In this document: piece after piece, positions 10,585-21,960 of the stretch
Layout: every line of letters begins with the position of its first letter
Numbering within the stretch: position 1 is the stretch's first letter
Translations under genes and position numbers: made by a program
NCBI RefSeq assembly: GCF_003086295.3
Contig: NC_092052.1
Location: 70,968,910 to 71,032,909, forward strand
From: Arachis hypogaea
Taxonomy: Eukaryota > Streptophyta > Magnoliopsida > Fabales > Fabaceae
Reading direction: 5' to 3'
Length of the DNA: 64,000 nt
Notes under the pieces: generated by a model
Told to the model about the DNA's origin: nothing
Databases searched by the model: none
Seen by the model: the letters and a program-made list of their open reading frames with translations, nothing else

Positions 10585-11918
10585 GTTCTTGCTTCCCCTG
10601 TTCTAAATTCCTTTTACTGCTTACTGTAATTCCATTAATTTAGTTAGAATTAGCTTAGTTATTTAGTTTAGTTTGATTTAGGTGGTTAGCGAATCTGGGC
10701 TGAATAGTGGATTTATGCATTGTTTGAATTTCTGTTGTTGTGTGAAATTGCTCTGTTTTGCTTCATTATTTTGTGTTCATGTAGTGTCTTAATGCTGCTT
10801 GCTTGAGATGGATTGGTGAAGGGAGTGCTGATTGAAGCAACTACCCTTATTCTCTGTGTTGTCTGCATTGCCTTATACTGAACTATTGGCTATCTGTTAT
10901 ATTCATATGAACTTGTATATGTGTGATTTTGTGCTTCTAATTGTTAACGAATTCATATGAAATCTGATTTGACTGTTTGAATTTGGAAAATGGCCAATTT
11001 GCTGCTGAAATGTTGCCGAATTTTTCTTAACCACAGTTTTTGTGTTGATCTTGTTTGATGAATGTAGCAACCCCTAGTTGATGAATTCTGTTCAATTAGA
11101 GTTTTGTTGCTTAAATGGTTTGGAAAATCCTTAGGAACAAGTTTTGGTCTTGCTTAAACTCTTTGCTTGTTATGCATGATGGCTTGCATATAGGCATTAA
11201 ATGGTTTGAATAAACTTTCTAATTGACCATCACTTGTGATTTCCTTAAAAAAAATTTTTGCCTCTTTTGCATGGACACACAAGTTCGAACGTTCTCATCT
11301 ATGTGACCAATTAGTTCATTATGTTCATACGCTGTCTTAGTGAGTTACATAGACCATGAGACTTCCAATTAACATTTGAACTTGTGACTTGTGTGCATTG
11401 TTAGAATTGGTGTTAAATGTGCTTGATTTACTTGTCTCTCAAGATTTTAATTTCACCAACATTGCTAGTGATCCTTGCATTGATTGATCGTTTGTTTCAC
11501 ATTAACTGCTTTCTAGCTACATCATATTTCATCATCAATGACTTGTTGCAATTCATGATTGTGGACATGCTTACATCCCTGTTTTGTGCGTTCCTTTCGA
11601 GTTGAGTCAGTAATTTCCATATCACTAATTTTCAAACTGATTTCTAACTTTAACCTGTTTAACCACCTGACTTCTTTTGGTTTTCAACTTAACTCTTTAT
11701 ATCATTCTTTTAGATATGGTGCTTTCTAAGCTCAGTGAACAAGCAATGTGCAAAATATGGTTTGAATTCTTGGGTTGAAGTTTGGTTTAAATTCTGAATT
11801 CTGTTTGCTTGCATTCCAAGAAATCTCATTTCTTCTTTCACTTCATGAGTTTGCTTTGCTTTGAGTGCTTTATGTTTCATTGGCTATCTGCTTATATTGT
11901 ATTATCTCTGTTTTTCAG
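10585..11918 (+). other. Element C: candidate intron before ORF2
   Basis: It begins with GT, has the T-rich composition of plant introns, and ends with a pyrimidine tract and TTTTTCAG directly before GATGTCGG. It is 1,334 bp. The same arrangement (GT...TTTTTCAG|GATG, 969 bp) precedes ORF2 of element D. Splicing is inferred from these signals only. Confidence 0.5.
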
Positions 11919-11919
11919 G

Positions 11920-13296
11920 ATGTCGGATAAAAGAAAAGCTATAGCCACCACTTCCAAAAAGAGGAAGCGCTCCAAGACCTCTACCCCCTCACTATATGCT
12001 AATTATGCCAAGAACCCGCTGAATGATGAAGATATAGAAAATCAGTCACTTCCATCCACTACTTCAATCAAATTCCCCACCCTCTACTACGAGCTATGCT
12101 TCTCCCGTTATACAAAGAAAAACTTGAACATTGAGAAGAAGCTGAATCTTCCCAATGACGTGAGGCGTGCTATAAACGCCCGTATTTCAGAGTTGGGATT
12201 GGATTTCGTTGATAGGGACCTAAGAAGGATTAACGTTTCATGGGTTAAAGAGTTTTACTGTAATTTCTTTCGAGTGAACTTGGATTCAGTGCACGTAAGG
12301 GGTAGAGAGATTATGATCACTGAGGAGGCTATAGGGGATTCACTGCTTTGCATAGTTGGTACTCCTGAGACCTGTGCCTACCAGCAGGCAGATGTGGCTA
12401 TCCTCTCCATGACCTTTGACTATGAGGCGCTTAGGCGCGTGATTACTACACCAGACGCTCCCTGGGTGATGGATGCGAATAACAAGAAGCCTAAGGGGAT
12501 GCTATCTGCATATCTGTCTAGGGAGGCTAGGACCTGGCAACAGATCTTTGCCCACTACGTCCTGCCTACCACTCACTTCTCAGAGATCCCGATGGATATG
12601 CTGACTTTGATTGGGTGTGTCATGGAAGGGAAAGAGGTGTATTTCCCACGGCTAATTAGGCATAGCTTGTGGAGAGCTCACATTCGCGGCTTGCTACCAT
12701 TTCCTACGGTTGTTACCAGCTTGGCTGAGCTGGCTGATGTCCCGTGGGAGGACGATGATGCGACACCACCACCCCCAGCTGACGACGACAAGGAAGTTAC
12801 TATTCTATGGGGTGGATGGGTACACGAGAAGTCCTCGACCAGATGTCGTTCTCGGGCTAGAGTGGCAGTTGAGGCCGCAGGACCCTCTTCCTCCACAGCA
12901 GCCGCAGCATCCTTGCCACCACCGTCGCCAGCACCTGAGCCGACTTACCTGTTATTGCAGCACCTTCTTCGCTTCATGATGCACTTCGAGCGTCGTGTCA
13001 TGCGACGCCTTGACCGGATAGATCAGGTGTTTGCATCACAGGGCATTGAGCTCCCTTCACTCCCAGACTCTACCGCTTCTGACGAGCAGGGCCAGGAGGA
13101 GGAGCATAGTGAGGAGCCGATACATCAGGAGGCACCACCAGAGACGCAGACCACTGCTGAGGTCCAACAGTCTCTTGAGGTCCAGCATGACATTCCTGAG
13201 CCACAGCCAGTACCACCTCCAGTTCCACAGCCCGAGCCTGAGCATGAGCCACACCCTGGTGCGATTGTTGACCCCCATCCCGAGCTTCAATCGTAG
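11920..13296 (+). CDS. Element C: ORF2, putative plant transposon protein family (PF20167-like), intact
   Basis: 458 residues. The ATG at 11920 follows the candidate acceptor CAG by one base; an upstream ATG at 11809 would add 37 hydrophobic residues from the intron-like stretch and is rejected. Visible features are a basic nuclear-signal-like start (KKRKRSK, 13-19), WVKEFYCNF at 108-116, VHVRG at 124-128, YVLPTTH at 213-219, a Pro/Ala-rich linker from about 284, a helical segment with repeated Arg near 315-350, and a Gln/Glu/Pro-rich tail. WVxEFY and Y[IV][LF]P[ST]TH recur in the ORF2 of D and H. The family is common in legume retroelements and annotated only as putative plant transposon protein; no catalytic triad is visible. 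It sits 3' of the gag/pol position, where Athila elements keep an env-like ORF, but no signal peptide or membrane segment is seen. Its role is unknown. Confidence 0.8.
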   Translation: MSDKRKAIATTSKKRKRSKTSTPSLYANYAKNPLNDEDIENQSLPSTTSIKFPTLYYELCFSRYTKKNLNIEKKLNLPNDVRRAINARISELGLDFVDRDLRRINVSWVKEFYCNFFRVNLDSVHVRGREIMITEEAIGDSLLCIVGTPETCAYQQADVAILSMTFDYEALRRVITTPDAPWVMDANNKKPKGMLSAYLSREARTWQQIFAHYVLPTTHFSEIPMDMLTLIGCVMEGKEVYFPRLIRHSLWRAHIRGLLPFPTVVTSLAELADVPWEDDDATPPPPADDDKEVTILWGGWVHEKSSTRCRSRARVAVEAAGPSSSTAAAASLPPPSPAPEPTYLLLQHLLRFMMHFERRVMRRLDRIDQVFASQGIELPSLPDSTASDEQGQEEEHSEEPIHQEAPPETQTTAEVQQSLEVQHDIPEPQPVPPPVPQPEPEHEPHPGAIVDPHPELQS

Positions 13297-13312
13297 CATC
13301 GAGGACGATGCT
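13295..13312 (+). other. RGGA hairpin at the ORF2 stop (element C)
   Basis: AGCATCG-AGGA-CGATGCT, seven perfect pairs; the 5' arm overlaps the TAG stop codon. It is followed by TAAAGTGTGGGG. Confidence 0.7.
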
Positions 13313-13510
13313 TAATTCTAAAGTGTGGGGAGGTCACCGTTCGTGACCGGTGTTTGCATCCATGTGGTGAACTTTCAGACTCTTATTTCTATTCGCTACT
13401 ACTTTATTTTGTTTTATTCCGTACTTTATGCTTTAGATCATTTTGGGATTATTGTACATATTTATGCTATTGTAGACATTTTTATTTTGGTTGCGCACAC
13501 TCTTAGTATG

Positions 13511-13533
13511 TATATATATATATATATATATAT
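13511..13533. repeat. (TA)n microsatellite
   Basis: About 11 uninterrupted TA units in the C spacer. Confidence 0.95.
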
Positions 13534-14312
13534 GCTTTGCATCTTAGTTGTTGAGTGTGATTAGAAAATTAATGGATTGCTAAAAATCTAGTCAACCTTT
13601 TTTATATAAGAAATGTGTTTCGATTAAAAAAGGGGTAAACTAGGAAAATTTTAAAAGTTTCTAAATCACAATATTGTATTAGAATAAGCTTAATCAATAT
13701 GATGAAAATTTCCAAGAAACTCATTTTTAGGGCACCACCCCAATTGGTTGAAATTTTTTTTTTAGAACTTGCTTGAGCTATATACTTGTGGATCATGTTT
13801 TGAGCTGAGAACATAAGCATGTGAGAATTGAGCCTAATTGTGTGGTTTCATCATGTATAACCACTTATTTTCATTCTTGTGTGCATTATTCTCCTCCTAT
13901 GATTGTAATCTTTGATTTGTTTGATTCTCTATGTCTATTAAATTGTGTATACATACATTTATATGATTGAGGCCGTTGTTCAAATAGCTCACTTACCCAA
14001 ATAGCCTACCTTTTATCTTCCATTGTTAGCCAATTTTGAGCCTATGCTTAACCCATTTGTTCTTAATTATAGCACATTACAAGCCTAAGTGAAAAACAAT
14101 AAATATCCCTTAATTTAGATCTTTGATTAGCTTAGGCTAGTGAGAATGTTTATCATATGATTTTGGGAGAGTTGGGAACATTGGGTAGAGATAAAAGTGT
14201 GTTTATGTTTCTTGTTGAAAATATTGGGAACTGGGTACATATTCATGTATTAATCATGTGTAAACCATATGAATTGATGTTCTTGTATATATATCTTTAC
14301 TTAAAAAAAATA

Positions 14313-14334
14313 ATATATATATATATATATATAT
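14313..14334. repeat. (AT)n microsatellite
   Basis: About 11 AT units following an A-run in the C spacer. Confidence 0.9.
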
Positions 14335-15000
14335 TTTTATTTCTCATGTATAAAAGAAAGAAAAAAGAAAAGCAATAAAAAGGGGAAAAAATACCCCAAA
14401 GTGAAGTTCGATAAGAGTCAATGCATAGGTGTGGTGATCAAAAAGAGAATACATGAATGTATGAGAAAAGTGAAGAATGGGTAGTTAGGTTTGCTCAGAA
14501 TTGTATAGGTCGTCATAGGTTAGGTGGGAAGTTTAAGTTAATCAAAGATTCGAATTTCTAGCTCACTTAACCACATGCACCCTACCTTGACCCTAGCCCC
14601 GTTACAACCTGTGGGAAAGACCTCATGATATTTGTATGCATGCATAAAGTAAGTGTTGATTGTTAGATGAAAAACAAATCTCGGAAAGCATGATTAGAGG
14701 AGAATTGAGTGAATCAACCCCATACACTTGAGTGCTTAGAGCGGATACACATCCGGCGAGGGTTCGATCGCTCAATTGCATATTTCCACCCGTGGTCATC
14801 TTTTCTTGCAAGTTTATGAACTTTTTCACTGATTCAATCCAATTGTGGTTTGCTTGATTGCTAATACCTTAGCCCTTTTGCTTATATGCGTATTCTTGGA
14901 GGTTGATTTATTTTGACTAAGCCCTTGCATCATGTAGATAGATTGCATTTAGTAGTTGCATTGAATAAATATTAATACCCTTTTGCTTCCTCTTGATTTT

Positions 15001-15016
15001 AGCATGAGGACATGCT
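15001..15016 (+). other. RGGA hairpin next to the polypurine tract (element C)
   Basis: AGCATG-AGGA-CATGCT, six perfect pairs, 21 bases before the 3' LTR. Confidence 0.7.
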
Positions 15017-15019
15017 TAG

Positions 15020-15037
15020 TTTAAGTGTGGGGAGATT
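15020..15037 (+). other. Polypurine tract of element C
   Basis: TTTAAGTGTGGGGAGATT directly abuts the TG of the 3' LTR. GTGTGGGGAGA is the purine-rich core from which plus-strand DNA synthesis would start. The same tract, as GTTTAAGTGTGGGGAGGTT, is present in element H. Confidence 0.8.
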
Positions 15038-16599
15038 TGATAAACCCCGATTTCGTGATTTATCTTGTGCTTATTTTGGGGGATTTTGTCACTTTTTCTC
15101 GCATTTATTCAATGAAATAGCATGATTTTGTAATTCTCCCTTTGATTTTGCTTAAGTATAAAAACATGCTTTTTAGGCCCTAAATTGGTGATTTTAATTC
15201 ACTTTAATTCCATTCGATGCCTTGATGCTTTTGATGAGTGATTCCAGGTCCGTAAGGCAAGTATTGGATGGAAGAAATGAGGAGAAAAGCATACAAAAAG
15301 GGAGAATGCATGGAGAAACAAAGGTTGGGAATATACAAAGGACGTGCACGCGCACCAGGCGCGCACGCGCAAAAGTGATTTCACCTACGGACGTGCCCGC
15401 GTACATGCCACGTCCGCGCGGGTCGAGAATTCACCAGTGACGCACACGTGCACATGGCGCGCATGCGTCGATACTCTCACATGGCCCACTTGAAGGCAAA
15501 TCACTGGGGGCAATTTCTGAGCTGCCCAGGCCCAAATCCAACTTGTTTCTGAGTGTATTTCATGCAGAATTGAAGTCCAAGCAAGGGGGGAGCAATTAGT
15601 TTAGCCAACATGAGCCTTTAGTTAGTTTTCTAGAGAGAGAAGCTCCCTCTTCTCTCTAGAATTAGGTTAGGATTAGGTTAGATTATCTCAATTTCATGTT
15701 TGAATATTAGATCTCATCTTGTTTCTTTGATAATTTCTCATTTCTACATTTTGACCCTCTTAGGTTTTATGTCAATTTCTCAATTTGCTCTCTTTTGTGA
15801 TGATGACTCATGTTAGATTTGTTTACATTTAATGCAATTTGATGTTGATGTTTCTTTGGTTGATGAATTGAGTTGTGACCTCACTTTTCTTGCAATTAAT
15901 AGTGGTAGATTTTAGTATCTTTGCAATTTATGATGTTGATTTTTATTGCACTCCAAGTGTTCGATGAAATGTTCTCTTTAGTTCTTGAGTAGTTTTATCA
16001 ACTCTTGGCCTAAGCCAAGGGACTTGAATGATCTTGAGTTTTTGGACATAATGGATTTGGTAATTTGAGAACCCTGTGTGATCAATTTGAAGCTCATTGA
16101 CGCTAACCCACTACTAAGCTAATTAGTAGGTAGGTTTGGACTTATGGGTGGATGTGATTAGGCCTGTTAGACATACTTCCGGTCTAGGAGTAAATATTAC
16201 GTACTTAAGGCTTCGAAAAGTAGACTTAATGGGTTGGCCTCTCATAATTGTCAATAATAGGTTTGTTAACTGGGATGGTGATCTCGAGTACCCAACTCTT
16301 AGCCAAGAGTTCTTTATTTTGTTTTCTTTACTTACTCGCTCAATTTACTTTCTTGCCATCTCATAAACAAAATCCCCCTTTTTACCCCATCATAACCAAT
16401 ACGCATGCACTCCATTGTGTTCTAGGGAGATGACCCGGAGTCCAGAATACTTCGGTTATTTCTTATCTGGGGATTGCTCTTGTGACAAAACTCAATATTT
16501 TTTATTTGGAGGATTGTTTGTTGGTATAGAACTATACTTTACAATGAGAATTCATTAAATTGAGGAAATTCTATACCACCAAAGAAATTCCGATCATCA
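15038..16599 (+). repeat. Element C: 3' LTR
   Basis: It is collinear with 6763-8325, starting TGATAAACCCC and ending CGATCATCA. U5 hairpin at 16435-16455 (CCGGAGT/ACTTCGG, one G-T pair). In the CG-rich block (about 15340-15475) several CG sites of the 5' LTR read TG or CA here, as expected from deamination of methylated cytosine. Confidence 0.93.
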
Positions 16600-17179
16600 T
16601 GAACCTCTATTGCTCATCAATAAACTGAATGCCTTGGTTCAACAGAAATTACCTCAGAAGAAACCGGATCCCGAAAAGTTCTTAATACCTTGTACCATAG
16701 GCACCATGACCTTTGAGAAGGCTCTGTGTGACCTGGGGTCAGGGATAAACCTCATGCTACTCTCTGTAATAGAGAAACTAGGGATCTTTGAGGTACAAGC
16801 TGCAAGAATCTCACTAGAGATGGCAGACAAATCAATGAAACAGGCTTATGGACTTGTAGAGGATGTCTTAGTGAAGGTTGAAGGCCTATACATCCCTGAT
16901 GACTTTATAATCCTAGACACTGGGAAGGATGAGGATGAATCCATTATCCTTGGAAGACCCTTCCTAGCCACAGCAAGAGCTGTGATTGATGTGGACAGAG
17001 GAGAGTTAGTCCTTCAATTGAATGAGGACTACCTTGTGTTTAAGGTTCAAGGATCTTCTTTTGTAAACATGGAGAGAAAGCATGAAAAGCTTCTCTCAAT
17101 ACAGAGTCAAATAGATCCCCCACACTCAACTTCTAAGTTTGGTGTTGGGAGGCCACCATTAAACTTTGAGTCTCTGTGA
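16600..17179 (+). pseudogene. Element B: aspartic protease region (right part of the split ORF)
   Basis: The first five bases are the TGAAC duplication; the frame then continues from 6762. It shows the linker ...KPDPEKFLIPCTIG, the protease loop CDLGSGINLM (Asp-Leu-Gly-Ser where most relatives have Asp-Leu-Gly-Ala) and IILGRPFLATARAVID, then stops at 17177-17179. There is no reverse transcriptase: a GGGAGGCAA hairpin region follows about 50 bases later, as after the Gag-protease ORF of E, F and G. The right half is open for about 190 codons, but the gene as a whole is split by C, has a stop in the left half and lacks its 5' end. Confidence 0.85.
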
Positions 17180-17227
17180 AGCTCTCTAAGAGCTCACTGT
17201 CAAGCTATTGACATTAAAGAAGTGCTT

Positions 17228-17244
17228 ATCGGGAGGCAATCGAA
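17228..17244 (+). other. AGGCAA-loop hairpin, degenerate copy (element B)
   Basis: ATCGGGAGGCAATCGAA matches the E, F and G hairpins around GGGAGGCAA, but the 3' arm has lost bases; only TCG/CGA can pair with a larger loop. The upstream phrase GTCAAGCTATTGACATTAAA is also shared. Confidence 0.5.
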
Positions 17245-18135
17245 TGTTATTTAATTATATTTATTATAGACATTTGTTTTCCATTGTTATTTTATGTTTT
17301 CTTTAGGTTGATGATCATGTGAAGTCATAAAAACAGCTGAAGAATTAAAGCGGAATCAAAAACAGCATAAAAAATAGCACACCCTGGAGGACAGGCTTAC
17401 TGGTGTTTAAACGCCAGTAAGGATAGCAGAATGGGCGTTTAATGCCCTGTCTGGCAGCATTCTGGGCATTAAACGCCAGAAATGGTAGCCAGACTGGCGC
17501 TAAATGCCAGAAAAGGGTGTCTGGTGTCTGGCTGGCATTAAACGCCAGAATTGGCAGACAGACTGGCGTTTAACGCCAGAAAAGGGTGTTTGGTGGGTGT
17601 TAAACGCCAGAAAAGGGGATCAGCCTGGCACTTAACACCAGAAAAGGTAGCAGAGATGGCATTAAACGCCAAAAATGCAACACAGAGGGCGTTTAAACAC
17701 CAGAAAGGTACAGGGAGCAGAATTCCTTGACACCTCAGGATCTGTGGACCCCACAGGATCTCCACCTACCCCAACTCACTCTCTCTTTTCTTCACACCTC
17801 TCCATAACACTCTTCCCCAAATACCCTTGACAAATCACATCAATATCTCTTCCCCAAATACCATTCACCTATCAAGTCCTACCCTCTTCCCCATAATCTC
17901 TTCACCACTCACATCCATCCATCATAAACCCCACCTACCTCACCATTCAAATTCAAAACATTTCCCTCCCAAACCCAACCCCCTCTTACATGAATTCACT
18001 CTCTCCCTTACCCTATAAATACCCCTCCTTACCACCTTCAATTTCACACTCCATAAACACTTACACCCCCTTGACCGAAACCAACACACTCCTCCATCTC
18101 CTCCATTTCTCTTCTTCTACTCCTTTCTTTCTTCT
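17245..18135 (+). repeat. Element B: spacer with array of CTGGCGTTTAACGCCAG-type palindromes
   Basis: About 17396-17715 carries roughly ten inverted-repeat units, each a variant of CTGGCGTTTAACGCCAG, separated by 10-30 bases (for example near 17560, a perfect unit). Then follow an unusual C/A/T-rich stretch (17720-18110) and a CT-rich run. Open frames here are not supported. Confidence 0.75.
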
Positions 18136-18155
18136 TTTGCTCGAGGACGAGCAAA
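18136..18155 (+). other. RGGA hairpin upstream of ORF2 (element B)
   Basis: TTTGCTCG-AGGA-CGAGCAAA, eight perfect pairs, followed by TTTTAAGTTTGGTGTGGG. Confidence 0.7.
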
Positions 18156-18210
18156 CCTTTTAAGTTTGGTGTGGGAAAAAGCTTTGCTTTTTGTTTTTCC
18201 ATAACCATTA

Positions 18211-19368
18211 ATGGCACCTAAGGCCGGAGAAACCTCTAGAAAGAGGAAAAGGAAGGCAATTGCTTCCATCTCCGAGTCATAGAAGATGGAGAGATTCATC
18301 TCAAAAGTCCATCAAGACCACTTCTATGAAGTTGTGGCCAAGAAAAAGGTGACCCTCGAGGTCCCCTTCATGCTCAAAAAGAGTGAATATCCAGAGATCC
18401 AACGTGAGGTTCGAAGAAGAGGTTGGGAAGCTCTTACCAACCTCATCCAACAAGTCAGAATCTTAATGGTTCAAGAGTTCTATACCAATACATGGATCAC
18501 TAAGAACCATGATCAAAGTGTGAACCCGAACCCAAAGAATTGGCTCACAATGGTTCGGGGAAATTACTTGGATTTCAGTCTGGAAAATGTGAGGTTGGCA
18601 TTCAACTTGCCAATAATGCAAGGAGATCCTCACCCTTTCACTAGAAGGGTCAACTTTGATCAAAGGTTGGACCAAGTCCTTATGGACATCTGTGTGGAAG
18701 GAGCTCAATGGAAGAGAGACTCCAAAGGCAAGCCGGTTCAACTGAGAAGGCTTGACTTCAAACCCATGGCTAGGGGATGGTTGGAGTTCATTCAACGCTC
18801 TATCATTCCTACTAGCAACCGGTCTGAAGTTATAGTAGACCGGGCTATCATGATCCATAGCATCATGAATAGAGAGAAAGTAGAAGTTCACGAGATCATA
18901 CCTCTAGAACTATACAAGGTGGCGGACAAGCCCTCCATTTTGGCAAGGTTAGCCTTCCCTCATCTCATCTGTTACCTATGCAATTCAGCAAGAATTGTCA
19001 TAGAGGAAGACATCCTCATTGAAGAGGATAAGCCCATCACTAAGAAGAGGATGGAGCAAACAAGAGAGCTCACTCATGGACCTCAACAAGAGCATGAGGA
19101 AGTCCCTCAGCAAGAAATCCCTGAGATGCCTCAAGGGATGCATTTCCCTCCACACAAGTATTAGGAGTAACTCAACACCTCTTTAGGAGATTTGAGTTCT
19201 AACATGGAGCAACTAAGATTGGAGCACCAAGAGCACTCCATCATCCTCCATGAAATCAGAGAGGACCAAAAGGCCATGAGAGAGGAGCAATAAAGGCAAG
19301 GAAGAGATATTGAGGAGCTCAAGCACTCCATAGGATCTTCAAGAGAAAGAATTTGTCGCCGTCACTAA
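18211..19368 (+). pseudogene. Element B: ORF2, putative plant transposon protein, broken at both ends
   Basis: The main open part is 18286-19164 (292 residues). The natural start is probably the ATG at 18211 (MAPKAGE, basic), but an extra A in the A-run at 18240-18243 shifts the frame, and in the downstream frame a TAG at 18281-18283 precedes the open part. Visible features: MVQEFYTNTW (matching the EFY motif of other ORF2 proteins), NYLDFS, a Trp/Arg-rich middle, FIQRSIIPTSN and a Gln/Glu-rich tail. After the TAG at 19165 the same frame continues as a coiled-coil-like segment (MEQLRLEHQEHSIILHEI) with another stop, until about 19368. It is closest to the ORF2 of element G, which has the same order. 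Confidence 0.75.
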
Positions 19369-20437
19369 GGTGGACCCATTCTTTAATTTCCTTGTTCTTA
19401 TGTTTCTGTTTTTTGGTTTCTATGCTTTATGTTTTGTCTATGTCTGTGTCTTTATTACATGATCATTAGTGTCTAGTGTCTATGTCTTAAAGCTATGAAT
19501 GTCCTATGAATCCTTCACCTTTCTTAAATGAAAAATGTTTTCTGAAAAAGAAAAAGAAGTACATGAGTTTCGAATTCTATCTTGAAAATAGTTTAATTAC
19601 TTTGATGTGGTGGCAATACTTTTTGTTTTCAGAATGAATGCTTGAACAGTGCATATTTTTAATAGTGAAGTTTATGAATGTTAAAATTTTTGGCTCTTGA
19701 AAGAATAATGAAAAAAAGAGAAATGTTATTGATAATCTGAAAAATCATAAAATTGATTCTTAAAGCAAGAAAAAGCAGTGAAAAACACAAAGCTTGGGAA
19801 AAAAATGGCAAAAAATAAAAGAAAGAAAAAGAAAAAAAGCAAGCAGAAAAAGCCAATAACCCTTTAAATAAAAAGGCAAGGGTAAAAAGGATCCAAGGCT
19901 TTGAGCATTAATGGATAGGAGGGCCCAAAGGAATAAAATCCTGGCCTAAGCGGCTAAATCAAGCTGTCCCTAACCATGTGCTTGTGGCGTGAATGTGTCA
20001 AGTGAAAAGCTTGAGACTGAGCGGTTAAAGTCGTGGTCCAAAGCAAAAAGAGTGTGCTTAAGAGCTTTGGGCACCTCTAACTGGGGACTCTAACAAAGCT
20101 GAGTCACAATCTGAAAAGGTTCACCCAGTTATGTGTCTGTGGCATTTATGTATTCGGTGGTAATATTGGAAAATAAAATGTTTAGGGTCACGGCCAACAC
20201 TCATAAAGTAGCTGTGTTAAAGAATCAACATACTGAACTAGGAAAATCAATAACACTATCTGAATTCTGAGTTCCTATAGATGCCAATCATTCTGAACTT
20301 CAAAGGATAAAGTGAGATGCCAAAACTGTTTAGAAGCAAAAAGCTACTAGTCCTGCTCATCTAATTGAAACTAATCTTCATTGATATTTTTGAGATTTAT
20401 TGTATTTTCTCTTCTTTTTATCCTATTTTGTCTTTAG
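19369..20437 (+). other. Element B: 3' spacer
   Basis: AT-rich non-coding. It contains the phrase pattern AGCATTAATG...GTGCTTGTGGCGTGAATGTGT (about 19900-20180), which recurs in the spacers of E, F and G as CTTGTGGTGTTTATGTATCA. No gene is seen. Confidence 0.65.
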
Positions 20438-20455
20438 TTGCTTGGGGACAAGAAA
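20438..20455 (+). other. RGGA hairpin next to the 3' LTR (element B)
   Basis: TTGCTTG-GGGA-CAAGAAA: the inner CTTG/CAAG pairs are intact; the outer arm has one mutation relative to E, F and G. TTTAAGTTTGGTGTTG follows up to the LTR. Confidence 0.6.
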
Positions 20456-20474
20456 CAATTTAAGTTTGGTGTTG

Positions 20475-21960
20475 TGATGAGCGGATAATTTATACCATTT
20501 TTGGCATTGTTTTACATAGTTTTTAGTATGTTTTAGTTACTTTTTATTATATTTTTATTAGTTTTTATGCAAAAATCACATTTCTGAACTTTACTATGAG
20601 TTTGTGTGTTTTTCTGTGATTTCAGGTATTTTCTGGCTGAAATTGAGGGACCTAAGCAAAAATTTGATTTAGAGGCTGAGAAAGGACTGCAGATGCTGTT
20701 GGATTCTAACCCTCCTGAACTCGAAGTTGATTTTCTTGATCTACAGAAGCCCAATTGGAGCGATCTCAATTGCGTTGGAAAGTAGACATCTTGGGCTTTC
20801 CAGAAATGTATAATAGTCCATACTTTGCCCTAGATTTGATGGCCGAAACGGGCGTTCAAATGCCCACCAAAGACCCTTTTCTGGAGTAAAACTCCAGAAC
20901 TGGCACCAGAACTGGAGTTAAACGCCCAAACTGGCACCCAAGCTGGCGTTTAACTCCAAGAATGGCCTATGCACATGAAAGCTTCAATGCTCAGCCCAAG
21001 CACACACCAAGTGGGCCCCGGAAGTGGATTTCTGCACTATCTGCACTTAGTTACTTATTTTCTGTAATCCCTAGTAACTAGTTTAGTATAAATAGCACTT
21101 TTACTATTGTATTTAGAGTTTTTGAGCTGATCATCTGATCATCCCTGGATTTGGAGGCTGGCCATTTGGCCATGCCTAGACCTATTTTCTCTTATGTATT
21201 TTCTACGGTGGAGTTTCTACACCTCATAGATTATGGTGCGGAGCTCTACTGTTCTTCATTAATTAATGCAAGGACGATTGTTTCTCTTTCAATTCACGCT
21301 TACTTTTTCTCCAAGATATACTCTTGTACTTAATTCAGTTAAGTCAGAATGAAGGGGTGACCCGTGACAGTCACCCACTATCTTCGTTACTCGCTTAGCC
21401 AAGATCCGCGTGCCTGACAACCACAAGCGGTCTACATGATGTTCAATGTAATCATTGGATGACAGCTGGAGTATATTCTCTTGGGTTTCTAATCCACGAT
21501 TTGCATTGTCTCTCCTGACAACAGAGCATCCAAATCCGTGAGATTAGAACCTTTGTGGTATAGGCTAGAACCATTGGTAGTATTCCTGAGATCCGAAAAG
21601 TCTAAACCTTGTCTGTGGTATTCTGAGTAGGATCTAGGAAGGGATGACTGTGACGAGCTTCAAACTCGCGAATGTTGGGCGCAGTGACAGTGTGCAAAAG
21701 GATAGAGAGATCCTATTCCCACCAATGAATTACATAAATATCTTTATTTTATTTTATGTTTTATTTATCTTTTAATTATCTAAACCTCATAACCAATTGA
21801 ATTCGCCTGACTGAGATTTACAAGATGACCATAGTTTGCTTCAAGCTGACAATCTCCGTGGGATTGACCCTTACTCATGTAAGGTATTACTTGGACGACC
21901 TAGTGCACTTGCTAGTTAGTTGTGCGGAGTTGTGAAAAGTGTGAATCACAATTTCGTGCA
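20475..21960 (+). repeat. Element B: 3' LTR
   Basis: It starts TGATGAGCGGATAATTT and ends TTTCGTGCA; 1,486 bp. A near-palindrome cluster at about 20855-20965 (GGAGTAAAACTCC, GGAGTTAAACGCC, GGCGTTTAACTCC) precedes the TATA box. U5 carries CTTAC-TCAT-GTAAG at 21870-21883 and the CTAG-loop-CTAG hairpin at 21900-21915. Element A carries the reverse-oriented, partial copy of this family. The right flank is the interior of a minus-strand C-type LTR. Confidence 0.9.
21087..21094 (+). promoter_or_regulatory. TATA box of B-family LTR
   Basis: TATAAATA within GTTTAGTATAAATAGCAC, in the position expected for the U3/R promoter, about 870 bp before the LTR end. Confidence 0.6.

Larger units (their letters stand above)
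13313..15000 (+). other. Element C: 3' spacer
   Basis: AT-rich non-coding sequence. It matches the minus-strand spacer of element H at about 61550-62960 in order and phrase (for example the stretch with CCCCGTTACAACCT then AAGACCTCATGAT near 14600). It contains TA microsatellites at 13511-13533 and 14313-14334. No gene is seen. Confidence 0.7.
6763..16599 (+). mobile_element. Element C: complete non-autonomous LTR retrotransposon
   Basis: It has two LTRs of 1,563 and 1,562 bp, a tRNA-Asp primer site, a polypurine tract and an exact 5-bp target duplication TGAAC (6758-6762 and 16600-16604), inserted in the gag-protease frame of element B. Inside are a Tyr/Gln-rich ORF1, a CG-rich leader, an intron-like stretch and an intact ORF2. 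There is no protease, reverse transcriptase or integrase, so movement must have relied on another element. Hand comparison of the LTRs gives roughly 50 differences (about 3%). Confidence 0.95.

Noticed and set aside
10119..10643. Open frames rich in Ser, Pro, Thr and His that look like a plant gene 5' end
   Set aside because: The C/T-rich composition gives open frames in more than one frame. No host exon follows, and the place fits the non-coding leader of element C ORF2.
11809..11919. Upstream ATG as the start of C ORF2
   Set aside because: The 37 added residues are encoded by the T-rich intron-like stretch; D starts at the ATG next to CAG|G, which agrees with 11920.
17396..17715. Regularly spaced palindromic units resembling a CRISPR array
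   Set aside because: Units vary in length and sequence, spacers are not of constant size, and the context is a plant retrotransposon.
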